A stretch of DNA of 64,000 bases from Streptomyces spinosus (GTDB lineage: Bacteria; Actinomycetota; Actinomycetes; Streptomycetales; Streptomycetaceae), in assembly GCF_020400655.1 (NCBI RefSeq), contig NZ_JAINRC010000017.1, positions 62,001 to 126,000 of the forward strand, written 5' to 3'. This document shows, one piece after another, positions 24,014 to 32,557 of the stretch. The number at the start of each line of letters is the position of its first letter. Positions within the stretch are counted from its first letter, which is position 1. Under the pieces are notes generated by a model. That model had not been told where the DNA came from. It saw only the letters and a program-made list of their open reading frames with translations, and did no database searches. The translations under genes and the position numbers were made by a program.

Positions 24014-24913
24014 TCACCAGGACACGACGACCTTGTCGCCGATCCTCACCTGTGCGAAGAGCCGGGCGATCGCCGTCTCGTCGCGGACGTTGACGCATCC
24101 GTGGGAACCGCCCGCGTAGCCGCGCGCCGCGAAGTCGTACGAGTAGTGGACCGCCTGGCCACCGCTGAAGAACATCGCGTACGGCATCGGCGAGTGGTAG
24201 AGGGTCGACACATGGTGCCGTGACTTCCAGTAGACGGTGAACACCCCTTCGCGGGTCGGGGTGTACTGCGCGCCGAACCGCACCGCCATCGTGGACAGGG
24301 TCCGTCCGCCGACCATCCAGCGCAACGTCCGGCTGGTCTTGCTGATGCACAGCACCCGCCCGGTCATACAGCGCGGATCAGCCGCGGCGGCCGGCCGACC
24401 AGCCCTCGGGTACAGCTCCCCCCTGCCCGGCGGCCGGGTCATCGCCACCAGCCGCTGCCAGGTGACGGCGTCCGTCGCACCCGTCCGGGGCAGTCCGCGC
24501 TTGCCCTGGAAGCCCTTGACGGCCTGCTCGGTGGGGCCGTCGTACGACCCGGTCGGCCCCACGGCCAGCCAGGCCACCTGGCGCAGCCGCGCCTGCAGTT
24601 CCCGCACGGCCGGCCCGCTGTCCCCGCGCGCCCACAGCACCCGCGGCGCGGGCACGGAGGGGGTGACGCCCGGTGTGTCCGTCGGCGGGTCGGCCGGCGC
24701 CGTCCGGGCGGCGCCGGGCACCGGACTGCTCCAGGTGCTGCCGGGCCCCCGACCGCTCCGGGCGGCGCCGGAAGCCGGACCGCCGGGCGGTTCCACGTGG
24801 ACCGGCAGACCTTGTTTCCCATCGGCGCCCGCCGGCTGCACGGTGCACCCGCAGAGCGCGGCGAGTGCGGCGGCCGAGGCGAGCAGAGCGGCAGAGCTCC
24901 CCGGGATCCTCAT
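24014..24913 (-). CDS. L,D-transpeptidase lipoprotein with peptidoglycan-binding domain
   Basis: A 299-residue cell-wall enzyme that would form 3-3 cross-links or attach proteins to peptidoglycan. The start MRIPGSSAALLASAAALAAL leads to a lipobox (LCGC), so it is a predicted lipoprotein. After a Pro/Ser-rich linker, a PGBD1-type domain runs from WARGDSGPAVRELQARLRQV to QGKRGLPRTGATDAVTWQRL. The YkuD catalytic domain ends with HYSYDFAARGYAGGSHGCVN, with catalytic Cys273. ATG 24913 is chosen because it begins the signal peptide; upstream in-frame codons run toward the divergent mutase gene. Its position next to the ECF loci suggests, but does not prove, envelope-stress control. Confidence 0.9.
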   Translation of the reverse strand: MRIPGSSAALLASAAALAALCGCTVQPAGADGKQGLPVHVEPPGGPASGAARSGRGPGSTWSSPVPGAARTAPADPPTDTPGVTPSVPAPRVLWARGDSGPAVRELQARLRQVAWLAVGPTGSYDGPTEQAVKGFQGKRGLPRTGATDAVTWQRLVAMTRPPGRGELYPRAGRPAAAADPRCMTGRVLCISKTSRTLRWMVGGRTLSTMAVRFGAQYTPTREGVFTVYWKSRHHVSTLYHSPMPYAMFFSGGQAVHYSYDFAARGYAGGSHGCVNVRDETAIARLFAQVRIGDKVVVSW

Positions 24914-24993
24914 GCCCGGGATGCTTCCCCGCGTGACCGCCGCCGAACTACGGGGCATGGTGAGGAGTACCCGTACACCGCGCGGAGGCAGCG

Positions 24994-26586
24994 ATGGCAC
25001 AGCAGTCGGCACGTCAGTCGGAGTCGGGCCTGCCCATCGAGCCGGTCTACGGGCCGGCCGACCTGACCGGCTGGGACCCGGCCCGGAAACTGGGCGAACC
25101 GGGCGCGTACCCGTTCACGCGGGGCGTGTACCCGACGATGTACACCGGCCGGCCGTGGACGATGCGCCAGTACGCGGGCTTCGGCACGGCCGCGGAGTCC
25201 AACGCCCGCTACCGGCAGCTGATCGCCCACGGCACCACGGGCCTGTCGGTCGCCTTCGACCTGCCCACCCAGATGGGCCACGACTCCGACGCGCCCCTCG
25301 CGCACGGCGAGGTCGGCAAGGTGGGCGTGGCCGTCGACTCGATCGAGGACATGCGGGCGCTGTTCGACGGCATCCCGCTGGACCAGGTCTCGACGTCCAT
25401 GACGATCAACGCGCCGGCCGCGCTGCTCCTGCTGCTGTACCAGCTGGTGGCGGAGGAGCAGGGGGTGGCGGCGGACCGGCTGACGGGCACGATCCAGAAC
25501 GACGTGCTCAAGGAGTACATCGCCCGGGGCACGTACATCTTCCCGCCCAAGCCCTCCCTGCGGCTGACGGCGGACATCTTCCGGTACTGCACCGCCGAGA
25601 TCCCGAAGTGGAACACGATCTCGATCTCCGGCTACCACATGGCCGAGGCGGGCGCGTCCCCGGTGCAGGAGATCGCGTTCACCCTCGCCGACGGCATCGA
25701 GTACGTCCGCACGGCGGTGGCGGCCGGCATGGACGTGGACGACTTCGCCCCGCGCCTGTCGTTCTTCTTCGTGGCCCGTACGACGCTGCTGGAGGAGGTC
25801 GCCAAGTTCCGCGCGGCGCGCAGGATCTGGGCGCGGGTGATGAGGGAGGAGTTCGGCGCGCGCAACCCCAAGTCGCTGATGCTGCGCTTCCACACGCAGA
25901 CGGCGGGGGTCCAGCTGACGGCCCAGCAGCCGGAGGTGAACCTGGTCCGGGTCGCCGTCCAGGCCCTGGCGGCGGTCCTCGGCGGCACGCAGTCCCTGCA
26001 CACCAACTCCTTCGACGAGGCCATCGCGCTGCCCACGGACAAGAGCGCGCGCCTGGCCCTGCGGACGCAGCAGGTGCTGGCACACGAGACGGACGTCCCG
26101 GCGACGGTGGACCCGTTCGCCGGTTCCTACGCCGTCGAGCGGATGACGGACGACGTGGAGGAGGCGGCCGTCGACCTGATGCGCAGGGTGGAGGACCTGG
26201 GCGGGGCGGTCGCCGCGATCGAGCGGGGCTTCCAGAAGGCCGAGATCGAGCGGAACGCGTACCGCATCGCGCAGGAGACCGACTCCGGTGACCGGGTGGT
26301 GGTCGGGGTCAACCGCTTCCGGCTGGACGAAGAGGAACCGTACGAGCCGCTGCGGGTGGACCCGGCGATCGAGGCGCGCCAGGCCGAGCGCCTGGCCCGG
26401 CTGCGGGCCGAACGCGACGGTGCCGCGGTGACCGCGGCACTCGGCGCGCTGCGGAAGGCGGCGGAGGGCGAGGACAACGTGCTGTACCCGATGAAGGAGG
26501 CGCTGCGGGCGCGTGCGACGGTGGGGGAGGTCTGCGGCGCGCTCCGCGAGGTGTGGGGGAGCCACGTACCGAGCGACACCTTCTGA
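24994..26586 (+). CDS. methylmalonyl-CoA mutase family large subunit
   Basis: A 530-residue acyl-CoA mutase large subunit with the substrate-binding TIM barrel and no C-terminal B12-binding domain. The substrate-specificity region reads YPTMYTGRPWTMRQYAGFGT; the tyrosine before AGF is the methylmalonyl-CoA mutase choice, where isobutyryl-CoA mutases have phenylalanine. Other family strings are TGTIQNDVLKEYIARGTYIF, ISGYHMAEAGASPVQEIAFT and GGTQSLHTNSFDEAIALPT. ATG 24994 follows GGAGG. It must work with a separate cobalamin-binding subunit encoded elsewhere. It diverges from the L,D-transpeptidase gene with an 80-base gap. Confidence 0.88.
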   Translation: MAQQSARQSESGLPIEPVYGPADLTGWDPARKLGEPGAYPFTRGVYPTMYTGRPWTMRQYAGFGTAAESNARYRQLIAHGTTGLSVAFDLPTQMGHDSDAPLAHGEVGKVGVAVDSIEDMRALFDGIPLDQVSTSMTINAPAALLLLLYQLVAEEQGVAADRLTGTIQNDVLKEYIARGTYIFPPKPSLRLTADIFRYCTAEIPKWNTISISGYHMAEAGASPVQEIAFTLADGIEYVRTAVAAGMDVDDFAPRLSFFFVARTTLLEEVAKFRAARRIWARVMREEFGARNPKSLMLRFHTQTAGVQLTAQQPEVNLVRVAVQALAAVLGGTQSLHTNSFDEAIALPTDKSARLALRTQQVLAHETDVPATVDPFAGSYAVERMTDDVEEAAVDLMRRVEDLGGAVAAIERGFQKAEIERNAYRIAQETDSGDRVVVGVNRFRLDEEEPYEPLRVDPAIEARQAERLARLRAERDGAAVTAALGALRKAAEGEDNVLYPMKEALRARATVGEVCGALREVWGSHVPSDTF

Positions 26587-26649
26587 GCCGCCGGTCCTCC
26601 TCCCGGACGGGGAGGGCCGGCTGTCGTACCCGCGTGCGACACTCCCTCC

Positions 26650-27300
26650 ATGTTCGGCGTCATCGACCTCCCCACCTATCTCGCGGGCCTGATCCTGATC
26701 GTGCTGCTGCCCGGCCCCAACTCCCTCTACGTCCTGTCCGTGGCCGCTCGCCGCGGTGTGCGGGCCGGTTACACGGCCGCCGCCGGCGTGTGGTGCGGGG
26801 ACACCGTGCTGATGACGCTGTCCGCCGCCGGGGTCGCCTCGCTGCTCCAGGGCAACGCGCTGCTGTTCGGGATCGTGAAGTACGCCGGCGCCGGATATCT
26901 GAGCTGGCTTGCGATCGGCATGCTGCGGGCCGCCCGGCGGATGTGGCGGACCCGGCGGGAGCGGGCCGTCGAGGAGGCCGCGCCCGACCGGGGCACCGAC
27001 GAGCGGCCCTTCCGCCGCGCCCTCGTCGTCAGCCTCTTCAACCCCAAGGCGATCCTCTTCTTCGTCGCCTTCTTCGTGCAGTTCGTCGACCCGGGCTACG
27101 CCTACCCGGCCCTGTCCTTCGTCGTCCTCGGCGCTTTCGCCCAGCTGGCCAGCTTTCTGTACCTCAGCGCCCTGATATTCAGCGGCACGCGGCTCTCCGC
27201 GGCTTTCCGCCGCCGCAGGCGGCTGTCCGCGACGGCCACGTCGGCGGCCGGGGTGCTGTTCCTGGGCTTCGCCGTGAAGCTGACGCTGGCCAGCGCGTAG
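26650..27300 (+). CDS. leuE: LysE family amino-acid exporter, LeuE-like
   Basis: A 216-residue inner-membrane exporter of the LysE/RhtB superfamily. The signature LPGPNSLYVLSVAARRGVRA is in the first cytoplasmic loop, and SLFNPKAILFFVAFFVQFVD is the conserved second half. About six transmembrane segments are present, with a basic loop (RMWRTRRERAVEEAAPDR) in the middle. The initial FGVIDLPTYLAGLILIVLLP is typical of LeuE, so leucine or similar amino acids are the probable substrate. It starts at ATG 26650, 63 bases after the mutase gene. Confidence 0.83.
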   Translation: MFGVIDLPTYLAGLILIVLLPGPNSLYVLSVAARRGVRAGYTAAAGVWCGDTVLMTLSAAGVASLLQGNALLFGIVKYAGAGYLSWLAIGMLRAARRMWRTRRERAVEEAAPDRGTDERPFRRALVVSLFNPKAILFFVAFFVQFVDPGYAYPALSFVVLGAFAQLASFLYLSALIFSGTRLSAAFRRRRRLSATATSAAGVLFLGFAVKLTLASA

Positions 27301-28047
27301 GGCCGGTCGGAAACGTCCGCGTTGTGGGCCCGAATGATCCCGAAGTCGTTTCCGTCGGCCACGGCGTGCCCGGTGGTGTATCCGACGGAACCCGGGTCCG
27401 ACTTCTTGCGCACGGTGAATCCGTACGCACAGGAAACCGTTCTCGATGGTGTCGCCGCCGTTGACGGCCGACGGCGTTCTCTCGGTCTTCCCGCCTGTGC
27501 GGAGCACTCGCTCGACGGTCCACATCGTGCCCGGGGTGCCGAGGGTGTCCGTGGAACCGCGCCCGCCCGCTCGGCCTCGGCCGCCGTCTCTCCGCCGGGG
27601 CGGCGGGCGCGGTCGCCGGGAGGCCACCGAAAAGGGAGAGGCCGGCAGAGCCTTCAGGGCGACGGAATATCTCCAGGATACGGGTTTCAAACCTCGATTC
27701 CGCTCACCGCTTTCGGTGCGCGGGGCCCGGTCTGAACAGCCGTATGCGGCGCCGGGATGGCGGAAGGATGAACTCCGAGAATTCGCTTCAGTTTGGCTGG
27801 GCGCATCATTTCGGCCAGCGTTTCCGGGGCGTCTCCACAGTGTCCGTGGAATCTCTGTCGCGGTTTTGCCCCGGCATGATGATATTACGCCCCCGCGTTC
27901 CGGTGCGCCGGACTCCTGAGAGACCGGCCGGGTTCGGCTCGCGTTCACCTTTCCCGAGTCCGGAAACGTGATCGCGAATCAGTTGTCCGAAGGAGAAGAT
28001 CGTTGCGGCGGGGCAGTGGTTGCCTCCCGGACGAAAGGATTCTTCAG
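27301..28047 (+). other. gene-poor, relatively AT-rich stretch of about 750 bases
   Basis: No open frame here has Streptomyces-like codon usage or a ribosome-binding site. The sequence is clearly less GC-rich than its surroundings. On the minus strand, 27322-27413 reads SDPGSVGYTTGHAVADGNDF with protein-like composition but no start, so it may be a decayed gene fragment. The right end must hold the promoter of the lectin gene. A GAAAGGA ribosome-binding site (about 28033-28039) precedes that gene. Confidence 0.5.
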
Positions 28048-28536
28048 ATGCGCAAGAAGTCCTTCGCTGCAGTGGCGACCGGTGTGATGGCGGTCGCCGC
28101 CCTGTCGCTGAGCACTGGTTCGGCCTCCGCCGGTGCGAACGACACGTTCTACCCCTGGCAGAACGGAAAGAGCGGGCGCTGCCTCTCCCTGTCGGGCGGA
28201 GGCAGCACGTCCAACGGTGTGAACGCCGTCATCTACGACTGCAACGGCGGAGACGAGCAGTACTGGGGCTACTACACCAGCGGTGAGCTGGTCAACCTCA
28301 AGAGCGGCAAGTGTCTGTCCACGGCGAGCGGCGGCGGCACCGCCAACGGCACCGAGGTCATCCAGTGGACCTGCAACGGCGGCGCCGAGCAGCAGTGGTA
28401 CCGCTCCAGCGCCGGCGAGTGGGTGAACGGCAAGAGCGGCAAGTGCATGTCGACGGCGAGCGGCGGCGGCACGGCCAACAACACCAAGGTCATCATCTGG
28501 TCGTGCAACGGCGGTGCCGAGCAGTACTGGTACTGA
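28048..28536 (+). CDS. secreted ricin-type beta-trefoil lectin-domain protein
   Basis: A 162-residue secreted protein. A clean signal peptide (residues 1-29, ending SASAGA) is followed by a single ricin B-type domain made of three near-identical repeats. Each repeat has a GKSG[RK]C start, an SGGG(S/T)-type turn and a closing CNGG-x-EQ-x-W: DEQYW, AEQQW and AEQYW. These Q-x-W motifs form the hydrophobic core, and each repeat has a conserved cysteine pair. A carbohydrate ligand is likely but unknown. No catalytic domain is attached, unlike most Streptomyces RICIN proteins. ATG 28048 starts the signal peptide. Confidence 0.88.
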   Translation: MRKKSFAAVATGVMAVAALSLSTGSASAGANDTFYPWQNGKSGRCLSLSGGGSTSNGVNAVIYDCNGGDEQYWGYYTSGELVNLKSGKCLSTASGGGTANGTEVIQWTCNGGAEQQWYRSSAGEWVNGKSGKCMSTASGGGTANNTKVIIWSCNGGAEQYWY

Positions 28537-28540
28537 TCCT

Positions 28541-28589
28541 GGCCGCGTCCGGGCGGGCGGTGGATCCCACCGCCCGCCCGGACGCGGCC
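28541..28589 (+). terminator. very long perfect hairpin after the lectin gene
   Basis: The arms are 23 perfectly paired bases (28541-28563 and 28567-28589) around the centre ATC. With the central GGATCC counted, the whole element is almost a perfect palindrome. It starts five bases after the stop codon and is the strongest hairpin I found in the window. Confidence 0.88.
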
Positions 28590-28704
28590 GCAGGGCCATC
28601 TCGTCACCCCGAGTTCACCTGCCCGTCGGACCGACGTTGGAATGCGGCGCCGAGATTTTCCTACCGTCACAGGAACCTGTCCCGGAGAAAGCCCAGGTGT
28701 CCGC

Positions 28705-29691
28705 GTGCCAAGCCTTCCACCCAAACTGTCCGTGATCGTCCCCTGCTTCAACATCGAGGGCTATGTCCCCGACACCGTGACGAGTCTGGTGAACAACGCG
28801 AAGGACGAATTCGAGTTCATTTTCGTCGAGGACCGGTCCACCAAGGACCGGACATACGAGGCGTTGCTGCACCTGACGAAACGGCTGAAGAACAGCAGGG
28901 TGATCCGGCACGAGCAGAACGGCGGACTGGCCACCGCCCGGAACACGGGCATCGACGCGGCCGAGGGCCGGTACCTCACCTTCCTCGACGGCGACGACTG
29001 GCTCGCCCCCGGCTACCTGGCCCGACTGGTCGACACCGTCGAACGCCTCGACGTCGACTTCGTACGCACCGACCACGTCCAGGTCACCGGTGTCGGACGC
29101 AGCGTCCACCGGGCCCCGGAGGGCCGCCGGCACACCCCGCTCGACCCGCGCACCTCGATCCTCCCCGTCGACGACACGACGATGGTCGACTACCCCTACG
29201 CCTGGGCCGGCATCTACCACCGCCGCCTCCTGGACCGCGGGCTGCTGCGCTTCCACGACGGACTGCGCACCGCCGAGGACCGCCCGTGGATCTGGGCACT
29301 GCACCGCCGGGCCGACTCCTATGCCGTGGCGAGCCTGCGCGGCGTCTTCTACCGGCGCGGCGTGGCCAGTTCGCTGACCCAGATCGGCGACGTACGGCAA
29401 CTGGACTTCTTCCGTTCCTTCGACCTCGTGCTCGGCGAACTCGCCGACGACCCCGAGGCCGGCAGGCTGCGCAAGAAGGCGCTGCGCAACTACTGCGTCG
29501 TCATCGCCCACCAGCTCCTGGCCCGGGACCGGTTCGAGCGGAGCGTCGCGGCACGGCTGCGACAGCTGGCCGCCGAGGCGCTGGGCCGGATGACCGAGGA
29601 GGAACTGGCCGACGCCCTCGTCGGCATGGGTGAGGAACGCGTACACGTCCTGCGGCGCATACGCGGCGGCATGAAGGGGGTCGCGGCATGA
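28705..29691 (+). CDS. GT2 family glycosyltransferase (pair A)
   Basis: A 328-residue cytoplasmic GT-A glycosyltransferase. The N-terminal nucleotide-sugar domain starts LSVIVPCFNIEGYVPDTVTS, with the metal-binding LDGDDWLAPGYL near residue 100 and the acceptor-side segment DYPYAWAGIYHRRLLDRGLL and AEDRPWIW. GTG 28705 is chosen because the GT2 fold begins eight residues later. Its stop overlaps the next ATG by four bases (ATGA). It is a full-length paralogue of the minus-strand gene at 32557-33537, and the same partner type follows each. Teichulosonic-acid or other wall-polymer synthesis is inferred from the locus. Confidence 0.85.
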   Translation: MPSLPPKLSVIVPCFNIEGYVPDTVTSLVNNAKDEFEFIFVEDRSTKDRTYEALLHLTKRLKNSRVIRHEQNGGLATARNTGIDAAEGRYLTFLDGDDWLAPGYLARLVDTVERLDVDFVRTDHVQVTGVGRSVHRAPEGRRHTPLDPRTSILPVDDTTMVDYPYAWAGIYHRRLLDRGLLRFHDGLRTAEDRPWIWALHRRADSYAVASLRGVFYRRGVASSLTQIGDVRQLDFFRSFDLVLGELADDPEAGRLRKKALRNYCVVIAHQLLARDRFERSVAARLRQLAAEALGRMTEEELADALVGMGEERVHVLRRIRGGMKGVAA

Positions 29692-31058
29692 GCGGCACGC
29701 ACCACACGACCAGGGGTACGACGCAGATCTTCTTCTCGGCCACCCAGTACGCGGCCGCCACCGTCACCGCCGCCCTGCGCGCCGGGCTCTTCGGCCCGCG
29801 CGAGGAACACCGCCGCATCCTCGTGGTCAGCAACACCGCCGCCGTGCCCGAGGTCGGCACCCCCCTGGACCGGATGCCGGGCTTCGAGCGGCTGCGCCCC
29901 GAGTTCGACGAGGTGCGCTCCTGGAACGAGTTCATCTCCCCGCACCACCCGGCCGGCTGGTCGCCGCGCGGCCAGGACCTGCTGCTGTGGGAGAAGGCCG
30001 TACGCCTCGCCTGGAACCTCGGGGACGAGCCGGTCGAGATCGCCTGCGAGTCCATCCAGGCCAACCCCTCCCGTGCCGTCGCCGACATCTTCGCCGACAG
30101 CCCGATCCACGTGTACGCGGACGGCCTGATGAGCTACGGCCCCACCCGCAACCGCATCCCGCACGGCATGAGCAGCCGCATCGCGCGCGTGCTCCACCTC
30201 GAACTGGTACCCGGGCTGCGGCCGATGCTCCTGTCCGAGTACGGGGTCCGGCCGGAAGCCGTGCCGAACGACGCCATCGTCGACGTCCTCGCCCAGATCG
30301 GCGAGGAGGGCGCGGGACTGCTCGCCGAACGCCTGCCCGCCGGGGACCGGCCCACCGCGGTGCTGCTCGGCCAGTACCTCTCGGCCATCGGTCTGATCAC
30401 CCAGGACGAGGAGGAGGAACTCCACGTCCGCATGCTGCGCGCCGCCGCCCGTGCCGGACACCGTGACGTCCTCTTCAAGCCCCACCCGAGCGCACCCGCC
30501 GTCTACGGCGCCTCCCTGGAGGCGGCCGCCGCGGAACTCGGCGTACGGCTGACCGTCCTGAGCGAACCGGTGCTCGCCGAGACGGTCTTCGCCCACCTCA
30601 AGCCGGACCTGGTCATCGGCTGCTTCTCCACCGCGCTGATGACCGCCGCCGCCTTCTACGGCATCCCGGTCGCCCGCGTCGGCACGGAACTGCTCCTGGA
30701 CCGCATCACGCCGTACGAGAACAGCAACCGCGTCCCGCTCACCATCATCGACGCGGCCCTGCCCGACGCGGAGCGCGACGAGATCGGCACCCCGCTCCCC
30801 CTCGACTCGCTGAGCGGGGAACTGGGCCCCCTGGTGCGCACCGTCGGCTACTGCATGCAGTCCCGCAAACACCCCGGCCTGCGCGAGGAGACCGTCGCCT
30901 GGCTCACCGCGCACCTCGCGGAGCATCCGCAGTACTTCAAGAAGCGTCGTCTGACCGTGCTCCGCCTGCCGGGCGGCAGCGCGGTACGGGCCGAGGCGCT
31001 GCGCCGGCACCCCGCCGTCCGCAAGGCCGTGCGGCAGATCCGCGCCCGCCAGCGGTAG
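29688..31058 (+). CDS. polysialyltransferase-family glycosyltransferase (pair A)
   Basis: A 456-residue protein of the bacterial alpha-2,8-polysialyltransferase type (GT-B like). The family signposts are VYADGLMSYGP (the D/E-D/E-G region), LFKPHPSAP (the HP motif) and GCFSTALMTAA (the S-S/T motif). Known family members extend sialic-acid polymers from CMP-sialic acid. With the CMP-nonulosonate genes at 35-37 kb, a CMP-Kdn-type donor is likely. It is translationally coupled to the GT2 gene. The protein at 31214-32557 is its paralogue, sharing for example the ends of SYGPTR, FKPHP and PY-[EQ]-NSNRVP. Confidence 0.78.
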   Translation: MSGTHHTTRGTTQIFFSATQYAAATVTAALRAGLFGPREEHRRILVVSNTAAVPEVGTPLDRMPGFERLRPEFDEVRSWNEFISPHHPAGWSPRGQDLLLWEKAVRLAWNLGDEPVEIACESIQANPSRAVADIFADSPIHVYADGLMSYGPTRNRIPHGMSSRIARVLHLELVPGLRPMLLSEYGVRPEAVPNDAIVDVLAQIGEEGAGLLAERLPAGDRPTAVLLGQYLSAIGLITQDEEEELHVRMLRAAARAGHRDVLFKPHPSAPAVYGASLEAAAAELGVRLTVLSEPVLAETVFAHLKPDLVIGCFSTALMTAAAFYGIPVARVGTELLLDRITPYENSNRVPLTIIDAALPDAERDEIGTPLPLDSLSGELGPLVRTVGYCMQSRKHPGLREETVAWLTAHLAEHPQYFKKRRLTVLRLPGGSAVRAEALRRHPAVRKAVRQIRARQR

Positions 31059-31083
31059 GCCCGTCCGTTCACAGCGCGCGATG

Positions 31084-31114
31084 GCGGGCGGGCGCCCGGA
31101 GGGTGCCCGCCCGC
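31084..31114. terminator. hairpin between convergent glycosyltransferase pairs (left)
   Basis: Fourteen-base arms (31084-31097 and 31101-31114) pair with a single G-T wobble around a three-base loop. It starts 26 bases after the polysialyltransferase-like gene of pair A. Confidence 0.75.
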
Positions 31115-31164
31115 AGCCGTCCGGGTGCGGCCGGGGCCCGCTGACCTGGGCGGACCACGAAGAA

Positions 31165-31197
31165 CGCGTCGCTCCCCGGCCTGCGGGGAGCGACGCG
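31165..31197. terminator. hairpin between convergent glycosyltransferase pairs (right)
   Basis: Perfect 13-bp arms, CGCGTCGCTCCCC at 31165-31177 and its complement at 31185-31197, enclose a seven-base loop. It lies 16 bases past the stop of the minus-strand gene and can terminate from either side. Confidence 0.8.
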
Positions 31198-31213
31198 CGG
31201 GAAGGCGACGGGC

Positions 31214-32557
31214 TCAAGTCCGGGTCAGCGCCCGCGCCCGGCGGGCGAGGCGGCGCACGGTCGCGTTGCGCGGGATGAACGCCAGTTGCGCGGGCACCGC
31301 ACCGGGCAGCGCCAGCGACGTCAGCCGGCGGCGCTTGAAGTAGCGCCAGGTGTGCGCGTCGAGGTGCCGGGCCAGATAGCTCTCGGCGGCTTCCCGCAGC
31401 TCCGGGTAGATCCTCGGCTGCATCGCGAAGCCCACCGCCTTCAGCAGCCCCTCCAGCTGTGCCACCCGCTCCCGCGAGGGCAACGACCAGCCGGACACGG
31501 CCCGCTGGTCGCCGAGGTCGGGCAGCAGCGCGTCGGCGAGGGTCACCGGGACCCGGTTGCTGTTCTGGTAGGGCGCGAGCCGGGCCAGGACGGTGTCGGT
31601 GCCGGCCCGGGCGACGGGCAGGCCGTACAGCGCGGCGGCGGTGAACAGGGCGGTGGAGAAGCAGCCGACGACCAGCGCGGGACGCAGCCGCTGGAAGGCC
31701 ACCTCCGCGAGCACCGGAACGTCCAGCACCTCCAGTTCGGCGCCGAGCCGGGCCGCCTCCTCCTCCAGCAGCCGGGACCAGCGGGCGGGCGCCACCGGGT
31801 GCGGCTTGAAGACCAGCCTGCGGTGGCCGAGCGCGACCGCGCCGCGCACCATCCGCAGGTGCAGTTCCTCCTCCTCGGCGGCACCCAGGATGTCCAGTGC
31901 GGACAGGTACTGGCCGAGCAGCAGCGCGGGCCCCTCGCCGCCGGTGTCCGGGAACCCGGGCGCCGCCGCGGCCATCTCGTCCAGTACCTTCAGGAACGCC
32001 TCGGTGCGGATCAGTTCGGGGCGCACGCCGAACTCGGTGAGCAGCAGCGGAGTCAGCCCGGGGACCAGGTCGAGGTGGAGCAGGCGCTCGACGCGCGTGC
32101 CGACCAGCGGATCGACCTTGTCGCGGGTGGGGCCGTAGCTTATGAGGCCGTCCGCGTAGACGTCGACGGGGGCGCCGGTGAACACCTGGCACAGCGCCAG
32201 TGCCGGGTTGACGTGCACGGACTCCACGGTGAGCCGGACCCGGTCGTCACCGAGGCCCCACAGCAGCCGCAGGTACCGCTCCCACATGGGGATGTCGTTG
32301 GCGCGCGGGCCCCAGCCGCTGGGGTGCAGGGGCGCGATGGTCTCGTTCCAGGACAGCACCCCGTCGAAGCGCTCGCCGATGCCCGCGAACCCGGCCATCC
32401 GGTCCAGGGCCGCGGTGGTCTCGGGGTTGGCCGCGTTGTTGGTGACGACCAGCAGCCGGCGGCCGGCCGGTTCGAACAACCCGGCGTCGAGGGCGGCGGC
32501 CAGCGTGGCCGCACCGTACAGCGTCGAGGCGCAGAAGATGTGGGTCGTGCCGGTCAT
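31214..32557 (-). CDS. polysialyltransferase-family glycosyltransferase (pair B)
   Basis: A 447-residue paralogue of the protein at 29688-31058. The same signposts appear in the same order: VYADGLISYGPTR, LVFKPHPVAP, VVGCFSTALFTAAALYG and PYQNSNRVPVT. The N-terminus THIFCASTLYGAATLAAALD corresponds to TQIFFSATQYAAATVTAALR in pair A. ATG 32557 shares one base with the stop codon of the upstream GT2 gene, so translation is coupled. The likely donor is a CMP-activated nonulosonate. Having two divergent copies suggests two linkage specificities or two chain positions. Confidence 0.78.
   Translation of the reverse strand: MTGTTHIFCASTLYGAATLAAALDAGLFEPAGRRLLVVTNNAANPETTAALDRMAGFAGIGERFDGVLSWNETIAPLHPSGWGPRANDIPMWERYLRLLWGLGDDRVRLTVESVHVNPALALCQVFTGAPVDVYADGLISYGPTRDKVDPLVGTRVERLLHLDLVPGLTPLLLTEFGVRPELIRTEAFLKVLDEMAAAAPGFPDTGGEGPALLLGQYLSALDILGAAEEEELHLRMVRGAVALGHRRLVFKPHPVAPARWSRLLEEEAARLGAELEVLDVPVLAEVAFQRLRPALVVGCFSTALFTAAALYGLPVARAGTDTVLARLAPYQNSNRVPVTLADALLPDLGDQRAVSGWSLPSRERVAQLEGLLKAVGFAMQPRIYPELREAAESYLARHLDAHTWRYFKRRRLTSLALPGAVPAQLAFIPRNATVRRLARRARALTRT

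Noticed and set aside
23858..24223. 121-codon plus-strand frame starting ATG at the end of P3
   Set aside because: It runs antisense through the catalytic end of the L,D-transpeptidase and is low-complexity. The ATG lies inside the promoter-like box.
27322..27413. Minus-strand fragment with protein-like reading SDPGSVGYTTGHAVADGNDF, perhaps SH3-like
   Set aside because: There is no start codon or ribosome-binding site and the frame breaks on both sides. It is noted as a possible remnant only.
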